Shown here piece by piece: positions 17,675 to 27,493 of a DNA stretch of 62,003 nucleotides. Position numbers and translations under genes: made by a program. The stretch is from Candidatus Thermoflexus sinensis (GTDB lineage: Bacteria; Chloroflexota; Anaerolineae; Thermoflexales; Thermoflexaceae), in NCBI GenBank assembly GCA_016842045.1, contig JAEVEY010000152.1, positions 1 through 62,003 of the forward strand, read 5' to 3'. Under the pieces are notes generated by a model, which ran no database searches, was not told the DNA's origin, and saw only the letters and a program-made list of their open reading frames with translations. How positions within the stretch are numbered: the first letter of the stretch is position 1; every line of letters begins with the position of its first letter.

Positions 17675-18148
17675 TCAGTCCACGGAGAGGATGCGGAAGG
17701 TCAGGAGGCCGGCCGGTGCCTCCACCGTGACCACATCCCCGGGCGCCCGGCCCAGCAGCGCCTGCCCCAGGGGCGATTCATACGAGATCTTCCCCTGTGT
17801 GGGATCCGCCTCCGCGGGCCCCACCAGCACATATGTCTCCGGCGCGCCGCCATCCTCCGCGATGGTGACGCGAGACCCCAGGCGCACGCGGCCGTCCTCC
17901 GACGGCTGGGGGTCGATCACGATGGCACTGTTGAGGATCGCCTCCAGCATCCGGATCCGGCCCTCGATGAACGCCTGCTCCTCCTTTGCCGCGTGGTAGT
18001 CGGCGTTCTCCGAGAGATCGCCCTGCTGGATGGCGAAGCGCAGGCGCTCGGCGATCTCCCGACGCTTGACCGTGCGCAGGTATTCCAGCTCTTCCTCCAG
18101 CTGCCGCTTGCCCTCCGGCGTCAGATACGCTGGTCCAGCCGCTGCCAT
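17675..18148 (-). CDS. greA: Transcription elongation factor GreA
   Basis: Rescues arrested RNA polymerase by stimulating transcript cleavage. 157 residues: an N-terminal antiparallel coiled coil (about 1-75: YLTPEGKRQLEEELEYLRTVKR, QQGDLSENADYHAAKEEQ, with the acidic tip residues) and a C-terminal FKBP-like domain ending in the characteristic PAGLLTFRILSVD. The start at 18148 gives the canonical length. The longer in-frame extension to 18781 is not GreA-like. A TATAAT promoter lies 100 bases upstream. Confidence 0.95.
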   Translation of the reverse strand: MAAAGPAYLTPEGKRQLEEELEYLRTVKRREIAERLRFAIQQGDLSENADYHAAKEEQAFIEGRIRMLEAILNSAIVIDPQPSEDGRVRLGSRVTIAEDGGAPETYVLVGPAEADPTQGKISYESPLGQALLGRAPGDVVTVEAPAGLLTFRILSVD

Positions 18149-18248
18149 CGTCCTCTTCTCCCGAAACGGTTCCTCAACGGATAACATGATGGCGGTGGCT
18201 TTGCCACCGCCCGCATCTTGTCCAATACCCTCGTTTGAGACATATTCA

Positions 18249-18277
18249 ATTATACCCGCCAGGATAGGGAAGAACAA
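18249..18277 (-). promoter_or_regulatory. Promoter of greA
   Basis: On the minus strand, TTGTTC (18277-18272), a 17-bp spacer and a perfect TATAAT (18254-18249). Confidence 0.75.
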
Positions 18278-18423
18278 GAGAAGATGCAGGCCTGAAGATC
18301 GGTGGGCCGCTTTGCCGCATGGGAGCATGAGAAAGGAAATTTCAGAGGTGCGGCCCCCTTCGGCGGCTCCCCCTGCAGATGGGGCGATCACTCGCGAGGG
18401 GAGCACCACCGGAACCCTGGCGC

Positions 18424-19248
18424 TCAACGCGGACATCGCTCGCGGAGCTGCTCCACGGTGTGCTCCGGGACCGGGATCACGCCCAGAAGGATGCGGCCGT
18501 CCGGACCGGGGCCGTGGAAATCGCTGCCGCCCGTAGGAACCAGACCGTAGATCCGGGCGATGGCCATGAGCCGGGCCACATCGGCCGGGGAATGATCGGG
18601 ATGGAAGACCTCCAGCCCGACAAGGCCCGCGCGCCACAGGCCTTCCAGGTCCCGGGGAAGCCCGGAGCGCCCGGGATGGGCCAGGGCAGCTACGCCTCCG
18701 GCGGCCCGGATGATTTCGAGAACCTCTCGGGGATCCACCGGCCGTCGGGGGATATAGGCCGGGCGACCTCGCCCCAGCCATCGCCGGAAGGCCTCGGCCT
18801 CATCGGCTACATAACCCTGCTCGACCATCGCCCGGGCCAGGTGGGGGCGTCCCAGCACGTTCCCCCGAGCCAGCTCCAGCACCCGTTCCCAGGGAACCGG
18901 CATTCCCAGTCGGGCCAGGCGCTCGGCCATCGCCTGGATCCGCCCCACTCGTTCCGCCTGCATGCCCTCCAGAAGGTGGAGGAGATCCGGATGCGTGGGG
19001 TCCACAAAATACCCCAGCAGGTCCAGCTCCTCCTCGGCACCGCCGACGCTGATCTCCACGCCGGGGATCACCTCCAGAGGCGTGCCACGGGCGAGGGCCA
19101 CCGCCTCCACAGCCCCCCGAGTGGTCTCGTGGTCGGTGATCGCCAGGTAGCGCAGACCGCGCGCGAGGGCCTCATGCACCACCTGGGCGGGGGACCACAG
19201 GCCATCTGAGGCGGTGGTGTGAACGTGGAGGTCAAGGCGGGAACTCAT
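18424..19248 (-). CDS. PHP-domain phosphatase (3',5'-nucleoside bisphosphate phosphatase-like)
   Basis: 274 residues of the PHP metal-dependent phosphoesterase family. Metal ligands are visible in DLHVHTTASDG (residues 6-16), AITDHETT (about 37-44), VIPGVEIS, ALAHPGRSG and GGSDFHGP. The family includes RNase AM/YciV-like enzymes that dephosphorylate nucleoside bisphosphates and trim short RNA. The start codon overlaps the spoVS stop by ATGA, so the two genes are translated from one message. Confidence 0.87.
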   Translation of the reverse strand: MSSRLDLHVHTTASDGLWSPAQVVHEALARGLRYLAITDHETTRGAVEAVALARGTPLEVIPGVEISVGGAEEELDLLGYFVDPTHPDLLHLLEGMQAERVGRIQAMAERLARLGMPVPWERVLELARGNVLGRPHLARAMVEQGYVADEAEAFRRWLGRGRPAYIPRRPVDPREVLEIIRAAGGVAALAHPGRSGLPRDLEGLWRAGLVGLEVFHPDHSPADVARLMAIARIYGLVPTGGSDFHGPGPDGRILLGVIPVPEHTVEQLRERCPR

Positions 19249-19505
19249 CGCTTCTCAATCACAAACCGGATGGCCGTCCGCTCCTGATCATTGATTTTGA
19301 CATCGGTGAACTCGGGGACACAGACAATGTCGATGCCATCCTGGGCCAGATACGTGCGGGCGATGCAGATGGCCTTCACCGCCTGATTGACGGCGCCGGC
19401 GCCGATGGCCTGCACCTCCGCCCGCCCGCGCTCCCGGATGACACCTGCGATGGCTCCGGCCACGGCCGTGGTGCGCGATTTGGCGGCTACTTTAATGGTG
19501 TCCAT
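19245..19505 (-). CDS. spoVS: Stage V sporulation protein S homologue (SpoVS)
   Basis: 86 residues matching SpoVS almost end to end: IKVAAKSRTTAVAGAIAGVIRE, VQAIGAGAVNQAVKAI and the basic C-terminus. The fold is Alba-like and probably binds nucleic acid. It was named from Bacillus sporulation but is widespread in non-sporulating Chloroflexota and Thermus relatives, so sporulation is not implied. CGGAGGGAG precedes the ATG. It is the first gene of a two-gene operon with the PHP phosphatase. Confidence 0.93.
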   Translation of the reverse strand: MDTIKVAAKSRTTAVAGAIAGVIRERGRAEVQAIGAGAVNQAVKAICIARTYLAQDGIDIVCVPEFTDVKINDQERTAIRFVIEKR

Positions 19506-19652
19506 GATCTCCCTCCGTGGAGCTGGGGGATGAGGCTGAGAAACCGCGGCCAGCAGGGATTGTGCCCGATCTAAAGATGCGGTGGCCTCCTTCGCTCATT
19601 CGGGGCAACGGAGGGAGAACCCCGCCCGTTGCGGCCGGTTCGTTTTATTTGG

Positions 19653-19830
19653 AAGTTACGCAGTTGACCGCTGACGAAAGGGCGTGAAGGGGCCCCTTCC
19701 CCCTTTCCCCCTCCCCGCGGCCTGAAGGGCCGCGGGGAGGGGGAATAATGATTTTTGAGGCTGGGGCGGGTGCCTTCGGCGCCCGCCCCAGCCTCAAAGA
19801 ACTGAAGAAGGCCAACTGTGTAAATATTAT
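19653..19830 (+). mobile_element. MITE-like element, copy 4 (long form)
   Basis: Starts GAAGTTACGCAGTTG and ends CAACTGTGTAA. It carries both internal hairpins seen in copy 2: CCCCTCCCCGCGGCC...GGCCGCGGGGAGGGG and the GGCGCC-type palindrome at 19755-19797. The ends have diverged and no target duplication is evident, so it is older. It sits between spoVS and infA. Confidence 0.65.
19755..19797. repeat. Large perfect hairpin inside MITE copy 4
   Basis: TTGAGGCTGGGGCGGGTGCC and its inverse around TTC (one mismatch). Confidence 0.75.
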
Positions 19831-20012
19831 AACGGCTTTGCGGCACCGGAGAGGGATCAGGTGGCTCATTCGATTCCAGGTGCTCTGTTGTGATCCTGGC
19901 GGTGCTCGCCTGATTCCGATAGGGGCTCACCGCATCCATTCCCTCGGAATTCAAAACGCGGGTTGATGAAGGTTTGCGTCCGCCTCCTTCCCCAGGGGCT
20001 TCCCCGCTTCCC

Positions 20013-20249
20013 TCACCGGGTGAGCCGGCGCACGATGCGCCCGCGAGTCAAATCGTAGGGGGAAAGCTCCACCAGGACGCGGTCCCCCAGAAGCACACGG
20101 ATGTAATACATGCGCATCCGACCGGAGAGATGAGCCAGCACCTCGTGGCCGTTATCGAGGCGGACCTTAAACATCGTGTTCGGCAATGTCTCCACGACGG
20201 TCCCCTCCACCTGGATGACATCCTTCGCTTTCTCGCCTCCCTTCGCCAT
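20013..20249 (-). CDS. infA: Translation initiation factor IF-1
   Basis: Binds the ribosomal A site during initiation. 78 residues forming a single S1/OB-fold domain: [35 protein letters not shown] and [27 protein letters not shown]. An in-frame upstream extension runs through the tRNA-Leu region, but the ATG at 20249 has GGGAGG seven bases upstream and gives the canonical protein. It is not within a ribosomal-protein operon here. Confidence 0.96.
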   Translation of the reverse strand: MAKGGEKAKDVIQVEGTVVETLPNTMFKVRLDNGHEVLAHLSGRMRMYYIRVLLGDRVLVELSPYDLTRGRIVRRLTR

Positions 20250-20449
20250 CGGGCCTCCCATCGAAACAAGGGATCTCTCTATTAATTGTATAGGAATTGC
20301 GCCATTCATCTTCTCTTCTGGATTTTGGGGATGAGGGAGTGTCAAAAGCGGCTCCACCTGTCCGACAGGGCCACAAAGCGCGGTCGGGAAGTGATGGGGG
20401 AAGGCCGGGAGGGCGGGATGAGCGGCCTTATCGCCTATCCCGGGTCCTC

Positions 20450-20818
20450 TCAACGACCACGGATCTGCATCCACCAGGCCTGCCAGGGTTGGGGAGTAGG
20501 GGTTGGCGTCAAATAAGGGGTGGGAGAGGGGAGAATCCGCTCCAGGCGATAGGGCGTTTCGTGGGGGCGGATCATCCCGGCTTCCAAGCGGGCCCAGCGG
20601 GCGACGAACTCCTCGCTCCGCACATAGCGAGCCTGCTCTGCGAGGCGGGTCGCCTGGATCTGCTCCGTGGCGATCGCCTGCCGCAAACGCTCCGCCCGCT
20701 CCACCCGTTGCCGGTGAAGCTCCAGATTCCCCCAGGCCACATGGGCCAGGAGCATCAATCCCATGAACACGATCAACCGGACCAGCCACCGGCCCACCCC
20801 ATCCAGCCACTGGCGCAT
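20450..20818 (-). CDS. FtsB/DivIC-like septum formation initiator protein
   Basis: 122 residues with one N-terminal transmembrane helix ([19 protein letters not shown], about residues 12-30), a coiled coil ([22 protein letters not shown]), and the short periplasmic [23 protein letters not shown] region found in FtsB/DivIC divisome proteins. The C-terminus is a Pro/Thr-rich tail ([12 protein letters not shown]), a lineage habit. The ATG at 20818 has GGAG at five bases. The gene lies directly downstream of tRNA-Leu on the same strand. Confidence 0.72.
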   Translation of the reverse strand: MRQWLDGVGRWLVRLIVFMGLMLLAHVAWGNLELHRQRVERAERLRQAIATEQIQATRLAEQARYVRSEEFVARWARLEAGMIRPHETPYRLERILPSPTPYLTPTPTPQPWQAWWMQIRGR

Positions 20819-20897
20819 CGGCGCTCCATCCCCGGAGGATAAAAAAGGGCGCGGGAGGCGGCTTCGCTGCCCCCCACGCCCCGCGTTCATCCGGCCA

Positions 20898-20981
20898 TGC
20901 CGGGGGCGGGATTTGAACCCGCACGGGCGTATGCCCACCACGCCCTGAACGTGGCGCGTCTGCCAGTTCCGCCACCCCGGC
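20898..20981 (-). tRNA. tRNA-Leu (anticodon CAG)
   Basis: 84 bases, a class II tRNA with a long variable arm. The acceptor GCCGGGG pairs with CCCCGGC. The anticodon stem-loop CCACG-TTCAGGG-CGTGG gives CAG, and the T arm GCGGGTTCAAATCCCGC is canonical. The CCA end is not encoded. Confidence 0.96.
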
Positions 20982-21054
20982 GATCCTTTTCCAATTCTAC
21001 CAGAGCTGGCCGGGCTGTCAAATCATCCCGCTATCCGGGGGGCGTTTTCCCCTG

Positions 21055-22464
21055 TTAAGGGTTAAGCCGGGCACCTGGGGAGCTCGTCAGCAATGAACGG
21101 TCCAGGCATGCCCGCAGGGCCTGGATCTGCGCTGCGACGGCGGCGCGCGCGGTGCCGCCGGGGATGGATCGACGCTCCACGGCGGACTCCGGATTCAGGG
21201 TGGTGTAAACATCCGCATCGAAAGCGGGATGAAATCGGCGCATGAGCTCCAGGGGAAGGGCGGAAAGCGGTTTCCCCTGTCGGAGGGACTCCCCGACCAG
21301 CTCGCTGATCACCCGGTGCGCTTCCCGGAACGGAACCCCTTTGCGCACCAGATAATCCGCCAGCTCGGTGGCCAGCATCGCTTCCTCCAGGGCCTGCCGC
21401 ATCCGCTCCGGCCGCGGCCGCATGGTCCGCACCAGGCCGGAAAGCACGGGGAGCAGGATCTCCAGCGTGTCCACCGTGTCGAAAACCGGCTCTTTATCTT
21501 CCTGGAGATCCTTGTTGTAACCGGAAGGGAGGCCCTTCAGCACGGTGAGGAATCCGATCAGATGGCCCATGAGACGCCCCGCCTTTGCCCGGGCCAGCTC
21601 CAGGGCGTCGGGATTGCGCTTCTGGGGCATCAGGCTGGAGCCCGTGGTGTAAGCCGGATCCAGCGCGATGAACCCGAACTCCGCGCTGGCGAAGAGGATG
21701 AGATCCTCCGCCAGCCGGCTGAGATGGACAGCGATCATTGCGGCGATGAACAGGAACTCGGCGACGAAATCCCGATCGGAAACCGCATCCAGGCTGTTCG
21801 GGGAAAGGGACTGGAAGCCCAGCTCCTGGGCCAGGGCCTCCCGATCGATCGGGAAGGGCGTCCCCGAGAGGGCACCGCTCCCCAGAGGGAGAGTCGCCAG
21901 ACGGGGGTAGGCATCTCGCAGTCGTGCCCGATCGCGCTCAAAGGCCCACGCGTGGGCCAGACACCAGTGAGCGTAACGGATGGGCTGGGCCCGCTGAAGA
22001 TGGGTATAGCCCGGCATGATCAGGTCCAGGTGGGCTTCCGCCTGCGCCGCCAGGGCCTCCTCAAGCTCCCGCAATCCCTGATCCAGCCGGGGCCAGACCT
22101 CCATCAGGAAAAGACGCAGGTCGGTGGCCACCTGGTCGTTGCGGCTGCGCCCCGTGTGGAGCTTGCCGGCGACCGGGCCGATGCGCTCGGTCAGCCGGCG
22201 TTCGATGGCGGTGTGGATATCCTCATCGGTGGGCTGGAAAACGAAGTCGCCCGCATCCAGCTCGGCCTTCACCGCCTCCAGGCCTGCGACGATTACATCG
22301 CGCTCCTCAGGCGTGAGCAGGCCCGCCCGGGCCAGGGCGCGGGCCCAGGCGATCGAGCCGCGGATATCCTGGGGATACAGACGGCGATCAAAGGGAAGCG
22401 ATGCGTTCAGCCGCTCGAAGGCGGGATCCAGCGATAGGCCTTCACGGGTTCCCCACAAACGCAT
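21055..22464 (-). CDS. argH: Argininosuccinate lyase
   Basis: Last step of arginine biosynthesis: splits argininosuccinate into arginine and fumarate. 469 residues of the fumarase/aspartase superfamily. Visible motifs are GKLHTGRSRNDQVATDLRL, MPGYTHLQRAQPIRYAHW and the signature loop TTGSSLMPQKRNPD with the catalytic serine. The ATG at 22464 lies behind AGGAGGT, and the 14-residue upstream extension is rejected. No other arg gene is adjacent. Confidence 0.96.
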   Translation of the reverse strand: MRLWGTREGLSLDPAFERLNASLPFDRRLYPQDIRGSIAWARALARAGLLTPEERDVIVAGLEAVKAELDAGDFVFQPTDEDIHTAIERRLTERIGPVAGKLHTGRSRNDQVATDLRLFLMEVWPRLDQGLRELEEALAAQAEAHLDLIMPGYTHLQRAQPIRYAHWCLAHAWAFERDRARLRDAYPRLATLPLGSGALSGTPFPIDREALAQELGFQSLSPNSLDAVSDRDFVAEFLFIAAMIAVHLSRLAEDLILFASAEFGFIALDPAYTTGSSLMPQKRNPDALELARAKAGRLMGHLIGFLTVLKGLPSGYNKDLQEDKEPVFDTVDTLEILLPVLSGLVRTMRPRPERMRQALEEAMLATELADYLVRKGVPFREAHRVISELVGESLRQGKPLSALPLELMRRFHPAFDADVYTTLNPESAVERRSIPGGTARAAVAAQIQALRACLDRSLLTSSPGARLNP

Positions 22465-22623
22465 CCCGGTTACCTCCTTTCGTAATCGTAATCGGCACCT
22501 CCACAACCCGTCTCTCGTTTCGCGAACCTCTGAGGGGCTCCCCGCTTCGCCCCTTGCCTGCTCAAACGACAGGACCGACCGGATCTTACAGGGGATGATT
22601 TGGAAAGCCCCTCCCTGTCTCCT

Positions 22624-23112
22624 TCAGCCCAGATTCTGCCTTTGGACGATTAACCGGATCTGGGTGATCACGGCCTGGCCGGCCCAGAAGAGGGCTGAGA
22701 GCGGCCCGAGCCCTGTGGCGATCGTCCGTTCCGGGCCACCTGCCATGCGCGGCCCCATGAAGGTCAGGACATGGAACTTCACTTCGCCCGGGCCGGGGAA
22801 GCTCGAGTCGCTGGGCCGATCGAGGAGCTCCAGCACATCTTCCGCCGTCTCCAGCAACGCCTTTCCAGCGGCCCACACCGGGCGATGAGCACCTGCGCCG
22901 ATGATCCCCCCGCCGGTTGGGAGATAGAGGCTCACCGTTCCATCACCGATCACGACGAGGGATACCGGGCCCTCCGGATAACCGATCTCCATCAGGACCC
23001 CCCAGACCCGGGGAAGCTCCGGCCCAGGCGTGAGGCCCAGCTCGGAAGGGTCCAGGGTAAATAGCTGGGATCGGAGGTCCCAGAGCGGATGCGATCCGGC
23101 CGATGTCGTCAC
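22624..23112 (-). CDS. Conserved hypothetical protein
   Basis: 162 residues starting from GTG at 23112, which has GGAGG nine bases upstream. It is soluble, with a probable alpha/beta core ([69 protein letters not shown]). I do not recognise the family. It is divergent from the malic enzyme gene and shares a roughly 270-base intergenic region with it. Confidence 0.6.
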   Translation of the reverse strand: MTTSAGSHPLWDLRSQLFTLDPSELGLTPGPELPRVWGVLMEIGYPEGPVSLVVIGDGTVSLYLPTGGGIIGAGAHRPVWAAGKALLETAEDVLELLDRPSDSSFPGPGEVKFHVLTFMGPRMAGGPERTIATGLGPLSALFWAGQAVITQIRLIVQRQNLG

Positions 23113-23384
23113 GGGTTCCCGCCTCCTCTCATGATCCGACCGCCTGTAACGGTATTGTAACCGAACCGGGCATGGATCCGCGGTGGGGAGGGCCTGGAGG
23201 GACTTCCCCCTTCCTGTGCCCATCCGGTCCCGAGGGAGCAGGACCTCGAAAAAAAACTTGCGCCCTCGATTTCAATCCAGCCGTCCGGTTTGCCGAAGTA
23301 AGGGCCCCCGCTTATGCTAAACGTGGGGGCCGGTGGCGGGCGCCATCCCTGTGGAGATCCAGCTCCGAAACCCAGGAGGTTTCC

Positions 23385-25649
23385 ATGCTCCGTGAAGATG
23401 CGCTGGAATACCACCGCAAAGGCCGTCCCGGCAAGCTGGAGATCGTCCCCACCAAACCCATGATCACGCAGCGGGACCTCTCCCTCGCTTACAGCCCGGG
23501 CGTCGCCTATCCGGTCCTGGAGATCGAGAAGGATCCGGACCTGGCTTATGAATACACGACCAAAGGGAATCTGGTGGCGGTGATCTCCAACGGCACCGCC
23601 ATCCTCGGACTGGGAGATCGAGGGGCTCTGGCCTCGAAGCCGGTGATGGAAGGCAAGGCGGTGCTCTTCAAGAAGTTCGCCGACGTGGACGCCATCGATA
23701 TCGAGGTGAACACCCGGGATCCGGACGAGCTGATCCGGGTGGTGCAGGCCATCGCCCCGACCTTCGGGGGCATCAACCTGGAGGATATCAAGGCGCCGGA
23801 ATGTTTCTACATTGAGGAAACCCTGCGCGCCACCCTGGACATCCCGGTCTTCCACGACGATCAGCATGGGACGGCGGTGATCTCCGCGGCGGCCCTGCTC
23901 AACGCCCTGGAGCTGGTGGGCAAACGCATCGATGAGATCAAGGTGGTGATCAACGGGGCCGGGGCCTCCGGCATCGCCTGCGCCGATCTCTGGGTGAAGC
24001 TGGGGGTGCGCAAAGAGAACCTCATCATGCTGGACACGAAGGGGGTGATCTATAAAGGCCGCAAGGAGGGGATGAACCCGTATAAGGAGCGCTTCGCCGC
24101 GGAGACCGATGCCCGGACCCTGGCGGAAGCCATCCGCGGGGCGGACGTGTTCCTGGGGCTCTCCGTAGCCGATGTGCTCACCCCTGAGATGGTGAAATCG
24201 ATGGCCGAACGGCCGATCATTTTCGCCCTGGCCAACCCTGACCCCGAGATCCGCTACGAGCTGGCCAAGGAGGTCCGCCCCGATGCCATCGTGGCCACCG
24301 GCCGCAGCGATTACCCCAACCAGGTAAACAACGTCCTCGGTTTCCCCTTCATCTTCCGCGGGGCCCTGGACGTGCGGGCGCGGGCGATCAACGATGAGAT
24401 GAAGCTGGCCGCGGCGCGGGCCCTGGCCGCCCTGGCCCGCGAGGATGTGCCGGACAGCGTGCTGAAGGCTTACGGGCTGGAGACGCTGCGCTTCGGGCCG
24501 GATTACATCATCCCCAAGCCGCTGGACCCCCGGGTGATGCTCTGGGAGGCGCCGGCGGTAGCCCAGGCGGCGATGGAGACCGGCGTGGCCCGCATCCGCA
24601 TCGACATCGAGGAATACCGGGAGCGGCTGGCAGCCCGGCTGGGCAAGGGCACCCAGGTGATGCGTTTCATCATCAACAAGGCGAAAGCCGCTCCCAAGCG
24701 CATCGCCTTCGGGGAGGGTGAGGAGCCCAAGATCCTCCGCGCGGCGGCCCTGGTCCAGGAGGAAGGAATCGGGCGGCCCATCCTCATCGGGCGCCCGGAG
24801 GTCATCCGGCGGCGCATCGAGGAGCTGGGCCTGCGCTGCCGGCCGGAGATCATCTACCCGCCGGAGTTCCCACGGCTGGAGGAATACGCCCAGCGCCTCT
24901 TCGAGAAGCGCCAGCGCAAAGGCGTCACCCTCCCCCTGGCCCGGACGCTGCTCCTGGAGCCCAACTACTTCGGACCGATGATGGTGGAGATGGGAGACGC
25001 CGACGCCTTCATCTCCGGCCTCACCTATGACTACCCCGCCGTCATCCGCCCCGCCCTGCAGGTCGTGGGGGTCCGGGAGGGGGTGCGTAAGGTCGCCGGG
25101 CTTTACATCATGATCGTGAAGGAGAAGGTCTACTTCTTCACCGACGCCACGGTGAATATCGAGCCCACGGCGGAGGACCTGGCGGAGATCGCCATCATGG
25201 CGGCGGACTTCGCCCGGCGCTTCGATATCGAGCCGCGGGTGGCCATGCTCTCCTTCTCCAACTTCGGCAGCACCCGCCATCCGCTCTCGGAGAAGGTGCG
25301 CCAGGCGGTGGAGATCGTGCGGCAACGACGGCCGGACATCCTGGTCGATGGGGAGATGCAGGCGGACACAGCGGTGGTGCCGGAAATCATCGAGGAGCGC
25401 TACCCCTTCAGCCGGGTGAAGGATGCCAACGTCCTGGTCTTCCCGGATCTGGAGGCGGCCAACGTCTCATACAAACTATTGCAGCGTCTGGGGAACGCTC
25501 AGGCCATCGGGCCGATCCTGCTGGGCATGGGCAAGCCGGTCCACGTCCTTCAGACCGGCGACGAAGTCCAGGATATCGTGTTCATCGCCGCCATTGCCGC
25601 CCTGGATGCCCAGGAGCGTGCCCAGGCGCGCGTTCCGGTCACCGCGTAA
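23385..25649 (+). CDS. maeB: NADP-dependent malic enzyme with C-terminal phosphotransacetylase domain
   Basis: Decarboxylates malate to pyruvate. About residues 1-420 are the malic enzyme: [39 protein letters not shown] and the Rossmann loop [13 protein letters not shown]. Residues 430-754 resemble phosphate acetyl/butyryltransferase ([35 protein letters not shown]). In this family that domain is usually regulatory, sensing acetyl-CoA. The ATG at 23385 has AGGAGGT, and 754 residues is the usual length. A GC-rich hairpin follows at 25703. Confidence 0.95.
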   Translation: MLREDALEYHRKGRPGKLEIVPTKPMITQRDLSLAYSPGVAYPVLEIEKDPDLAYEYTTKGNLVAVISNGTAILGLGDRGALASKPVMEGKAVLFKKFADVDAIDIEVNTRDPDELIRVVQAIAPTFGGINLEDIKAPECFYIEETLRATLDIPVFHDDQHGTAVISAAALLNALELVGKRIDEIKVVINGAGASGIACADLWVKLGVRKENLIMLDTKGVIYKGRKEGMNPYKERFAAETDARTLAEAIRGADVFLGLSVADVLTPEMVKSMAERPIIFALANPDPEIRYELAKEVRPDAIVATGRSDYPNQVNNVLGFPFIFRGALDVRARAINDEMKLAAARALAALAREDVPDSVLKAYGLETLRFGPDYIIPKPLDPRVMLWEAPAVAQAAMETGVARIRIDIEEYRERLAARLGKGTQVMRFIINKAKAAPKRIAFGEGEEPKILRAAALVQEEGIGRPILIGRPEVIRRRIEELGLRCRPEIIYPPEFPRLEEYAQRLFEKRQRKGVTLPLARTLLLEPNYFGPMMVEMGDADAFISGLTYDYPAVIRPALQVVGVREGVRKVAGLYIMIVKEKVYFFTDATVNIEPTAEDLAEIAIMAADFARRFDIEPRVAMLSFSNFGSTRHPLSEKVRQAVEIVRQRRPDILVDGEMQADTAVVPEIIEERYPFSRVKDANVLVFPDLEAANVSYKLLQRLGNAQAIGPILLGMGKPVHVLQTGDEVQDIVFIAAIAALDAQERAQARVPVTA

Positions 25650-25702
25650 GGTCGAAGCACAACAGGCATGCCGGAGAAACCTCAACGGGTGCTTTTCGGG
25701 CT

Positions 25703-25729
25703 GCGGGGGGCACTGAAGGTGCCCCCCGC
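25703..25729. terminator. Hairpin after maeB
   Basis: GCGGGGGGCAC-TGAA-GGTGCCCCCCGC, followed by ATTCTTAA. It is probably a terminator and is similar in shape to the GC-rich palindrome family. Confidence 0.5.
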
Positions 25730-25831
25730 ATTCTTAATAGGGAAGGGGCCCTTCAACCTCCCGATGGGAGGCCGAACGATACCCGACGAAGCCCGAGCGG
25801 CCCGGGTTGAGCACACGGAAAAGCCATCGGG

Positions 25832-26500
25832 TTAACGCTCGGGCAGGGGCTGGATCAGGGTCGGGTCATCCGCCCGCGGGGAGTTCACCCGGGCCGAGAC
25901 CGGGTAAGCGATCATGCGGTCGGCCGGATAGGGGCGCAGGACGTCCTGCCAGGCCCGGGGGCCCGCGGCATCATCCAGCCAGATCTCCTCATGTTCTGGA
26001 AGCAGGATCACCGGCATCCGGTCGTGGATGGGGGCGATCCGCTCATTGGCGACGGTGGTGATGATGGTGAAGCTCTCGATGATCTCCCCCTCCGGGCTCT
26101 CCCAGCGGTCCCACAGCCCGGCGAAGGCGAAGGGCTCCCGATCCTTCAACCCGATCCAGTAGGGGATACGCCCGTGCGGCGTCCGCTGCCACTCGTAAAA
26201 CCCGTCGGCCAGCACCAGGCAGCGCCGCCGGCGGAAAGCCTCGCGGAAGCTCGGGCGCTGGGTCAGCGTCTCCGCCCGGGCATTGATCAGCCGGTTCCCG
26301 ATCGACGGATCCTCCGCCCAGTGGGGGATCAACCCCCACCGCAGCAGGCGGATCCGCCGGGTTCCCTCGTTGAGCAGCACCGGAAGGGGCTGGGTGGGGG
26401 CCGCATTATACCGGGGCTGCCACGGCGCGTCCGGCCACTCCGCCTGGAATCGCTCCATCAGCCGCCGCGGCTCGGTGAAGATCGTGTAACGCCCGCACAT
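25832..26500 (-). CDS. SRAP-domain protein (HMCES/YedK family)
   Basis: Forms a covalent thiazolidine link with abasic sites in single-stranded DNA, shielding them from cleavage. 222 residues: the essential Cys2 in MCGRYTIF, then YNAAPTQPLPVL, INARAETL, CLVLADGFYEWQ and IHDRMPVILLPE containing the conserved His. The ATG at 26500 places Cys at position 2, which the family requires after Met removal, and GGGAGG precedes it. A uracil-DNA glycosylase is encoded 2.6 kb away, but the two are not in one operon. Confidence 0.92.
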   Translation of the reverse strand: MCGRYTIFTEPRRLMERFQAEWPDAPWQPRYNAAPTQPLPVLLNEGTRRIRLLRWGLIPHWAEDPSIGNRLINARAETLTQRPSFREAFRRRRCLVLADGFYEWQRTPHGRIPYWIGLKDREPFAFAGLWDRWESPEGEIIESFTIITTVANERIAPIHDRMPVILLPEHEEIWLDDAAGPRAWQDVLRPYPADRMIAYPVSARVNSPRADDPTLIQPLPER

Positions 26501-26574
26501 GGAAGCCTCCCGCCACCGCCTTCTGCAGAGAGATCTTACCGCGGATCCCCGGGCCGGGCGAATCCGGGACCGGT

Positions 26575-27483
26575 TCATTGGGGGACGGTGCCGGGATCCA
26601 CGATGTAGCGCCACCAGTGATGGGAGATCCCGTCGGTTTCCCCGGGAGCGCAGGGGAGATGCCGGAGCCACCATCGGTGATGCTCCCGGATATCCCCGCC
26701 GCCCCATTCCGCGCCGTTCACCCATCGCCCCCGGCCCCGCAGATCCGGAAAGTGAAGCCAGTCGTCACAATCGCTCCAGACGTAGCGAGGGTTCCCCCAA
26801 TCGTAATCCCGCTCGCTGTTGGGGGCGAAGTGGACCGTGCCGACCCCGGCTTGGCCCGGGGCGATGAGATCATAGCGGGTGAAGCGCCGCCACAGGTTCC
26901 GCTCCTCCGGGACCCCGGCGAACACCTGCTCCATGATCGCCTCGGCCCGGTGCCCGAAGTTCTCCAGCATCTCGCCGACCCCACGTTCATAGGAGAAACC
27001 CATGATCACAAACCGCCTTCCGGCGGCCTCCGCCCCGGGGAGCGGCGGGGCATTGCACCAGAAGGCCCCGGGCCCGGCCATGCGGGACTCATAGAACCCG
27101 AAGTAGGGGCCGCCGAAAAGCCAGATCTCATCGATCTCCCCCCGCGCCACACGTTGAACCCCATCGCAGGCGGTGAGGATGGCATGGTAGTCCGCGGTGT
27201 CCGGCTCGTGGGGCGGTTGTCGGCCCTCCAGAACCGCGCGGTAGGTCTCCGGGGTGTAACGAAAGCTGTCGATCTTAGGGGGAAAGATAGGGAAATCCAG
27301 GCGCGCCACCACCTGATACCGGACCGTCCCCCGGCTGCACTCTTCCAGGTCGGCGATGTATCCCTCGACCAGGTCCTCCACCCGGTTCCAGCCCATCGCC
27401 CGGGAGAGAGGAAGGTCGGGCGCGATGGGCGGATCGAAGACCACCAGGAGGACGCGCGGCGCAAGGATCGGCACAGCCGTCAT
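26575..27483 (-). CDS. Conserved hypothetical protein
   Basis: 302 residues, with no signal peptide or membrane segment. It is rich in aromatic residues. Distinctive blocks are DEIWLFGGPYFGFYESRMAG, FWCNAPPLPG, FVIMGFSYERGVGEMLENFGHRAE, and a closing REHHRWWLRHLPCAPG...HHWWRYIVDP with several His and Trp that could bind metal. I do not recognise the family. Translation probably starts at 27483, behind AGGGG, though longer starts at 27504 and 27519 overlap the upstream phosphoesterase gene. It is likely co-transcribed with that gene. Confidence 0.65.
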   Translation of the reverse strand: MTAVPILAPRVLLVVFDPPIAPDLPLSRAMGWNRVEDLVEGYIADLEECSRGTVRYQVVARLDFPIFPPKIDSFRYTPETYRAVLEGRQPPHEPDTADYHAILTACDGVQRVARGEIDEIWLFGGPYFGFYESRMAGPGAFWCNAPPLPGAEAAGRRFVIMGFSYERGVGEMLENFGHRAEAIMEQVFAGVPEERNLWRRFTRYDLIAPGQAGVGTVHFAPNSERDYDWGNPRYVWSDCDDWLHFPDLRGRGRWVNGAEWGGGDIREHHRWWLRHLPCAPGETDGISHHWWRYIVDPGTVPQ

Positions 27484-27493
27484 CCGAAAGCCC

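Noticed and set aside
23109-25325. 738-codon minus-strand open frame
   Set aside because: Shadow of maeB with no recognisable domain.
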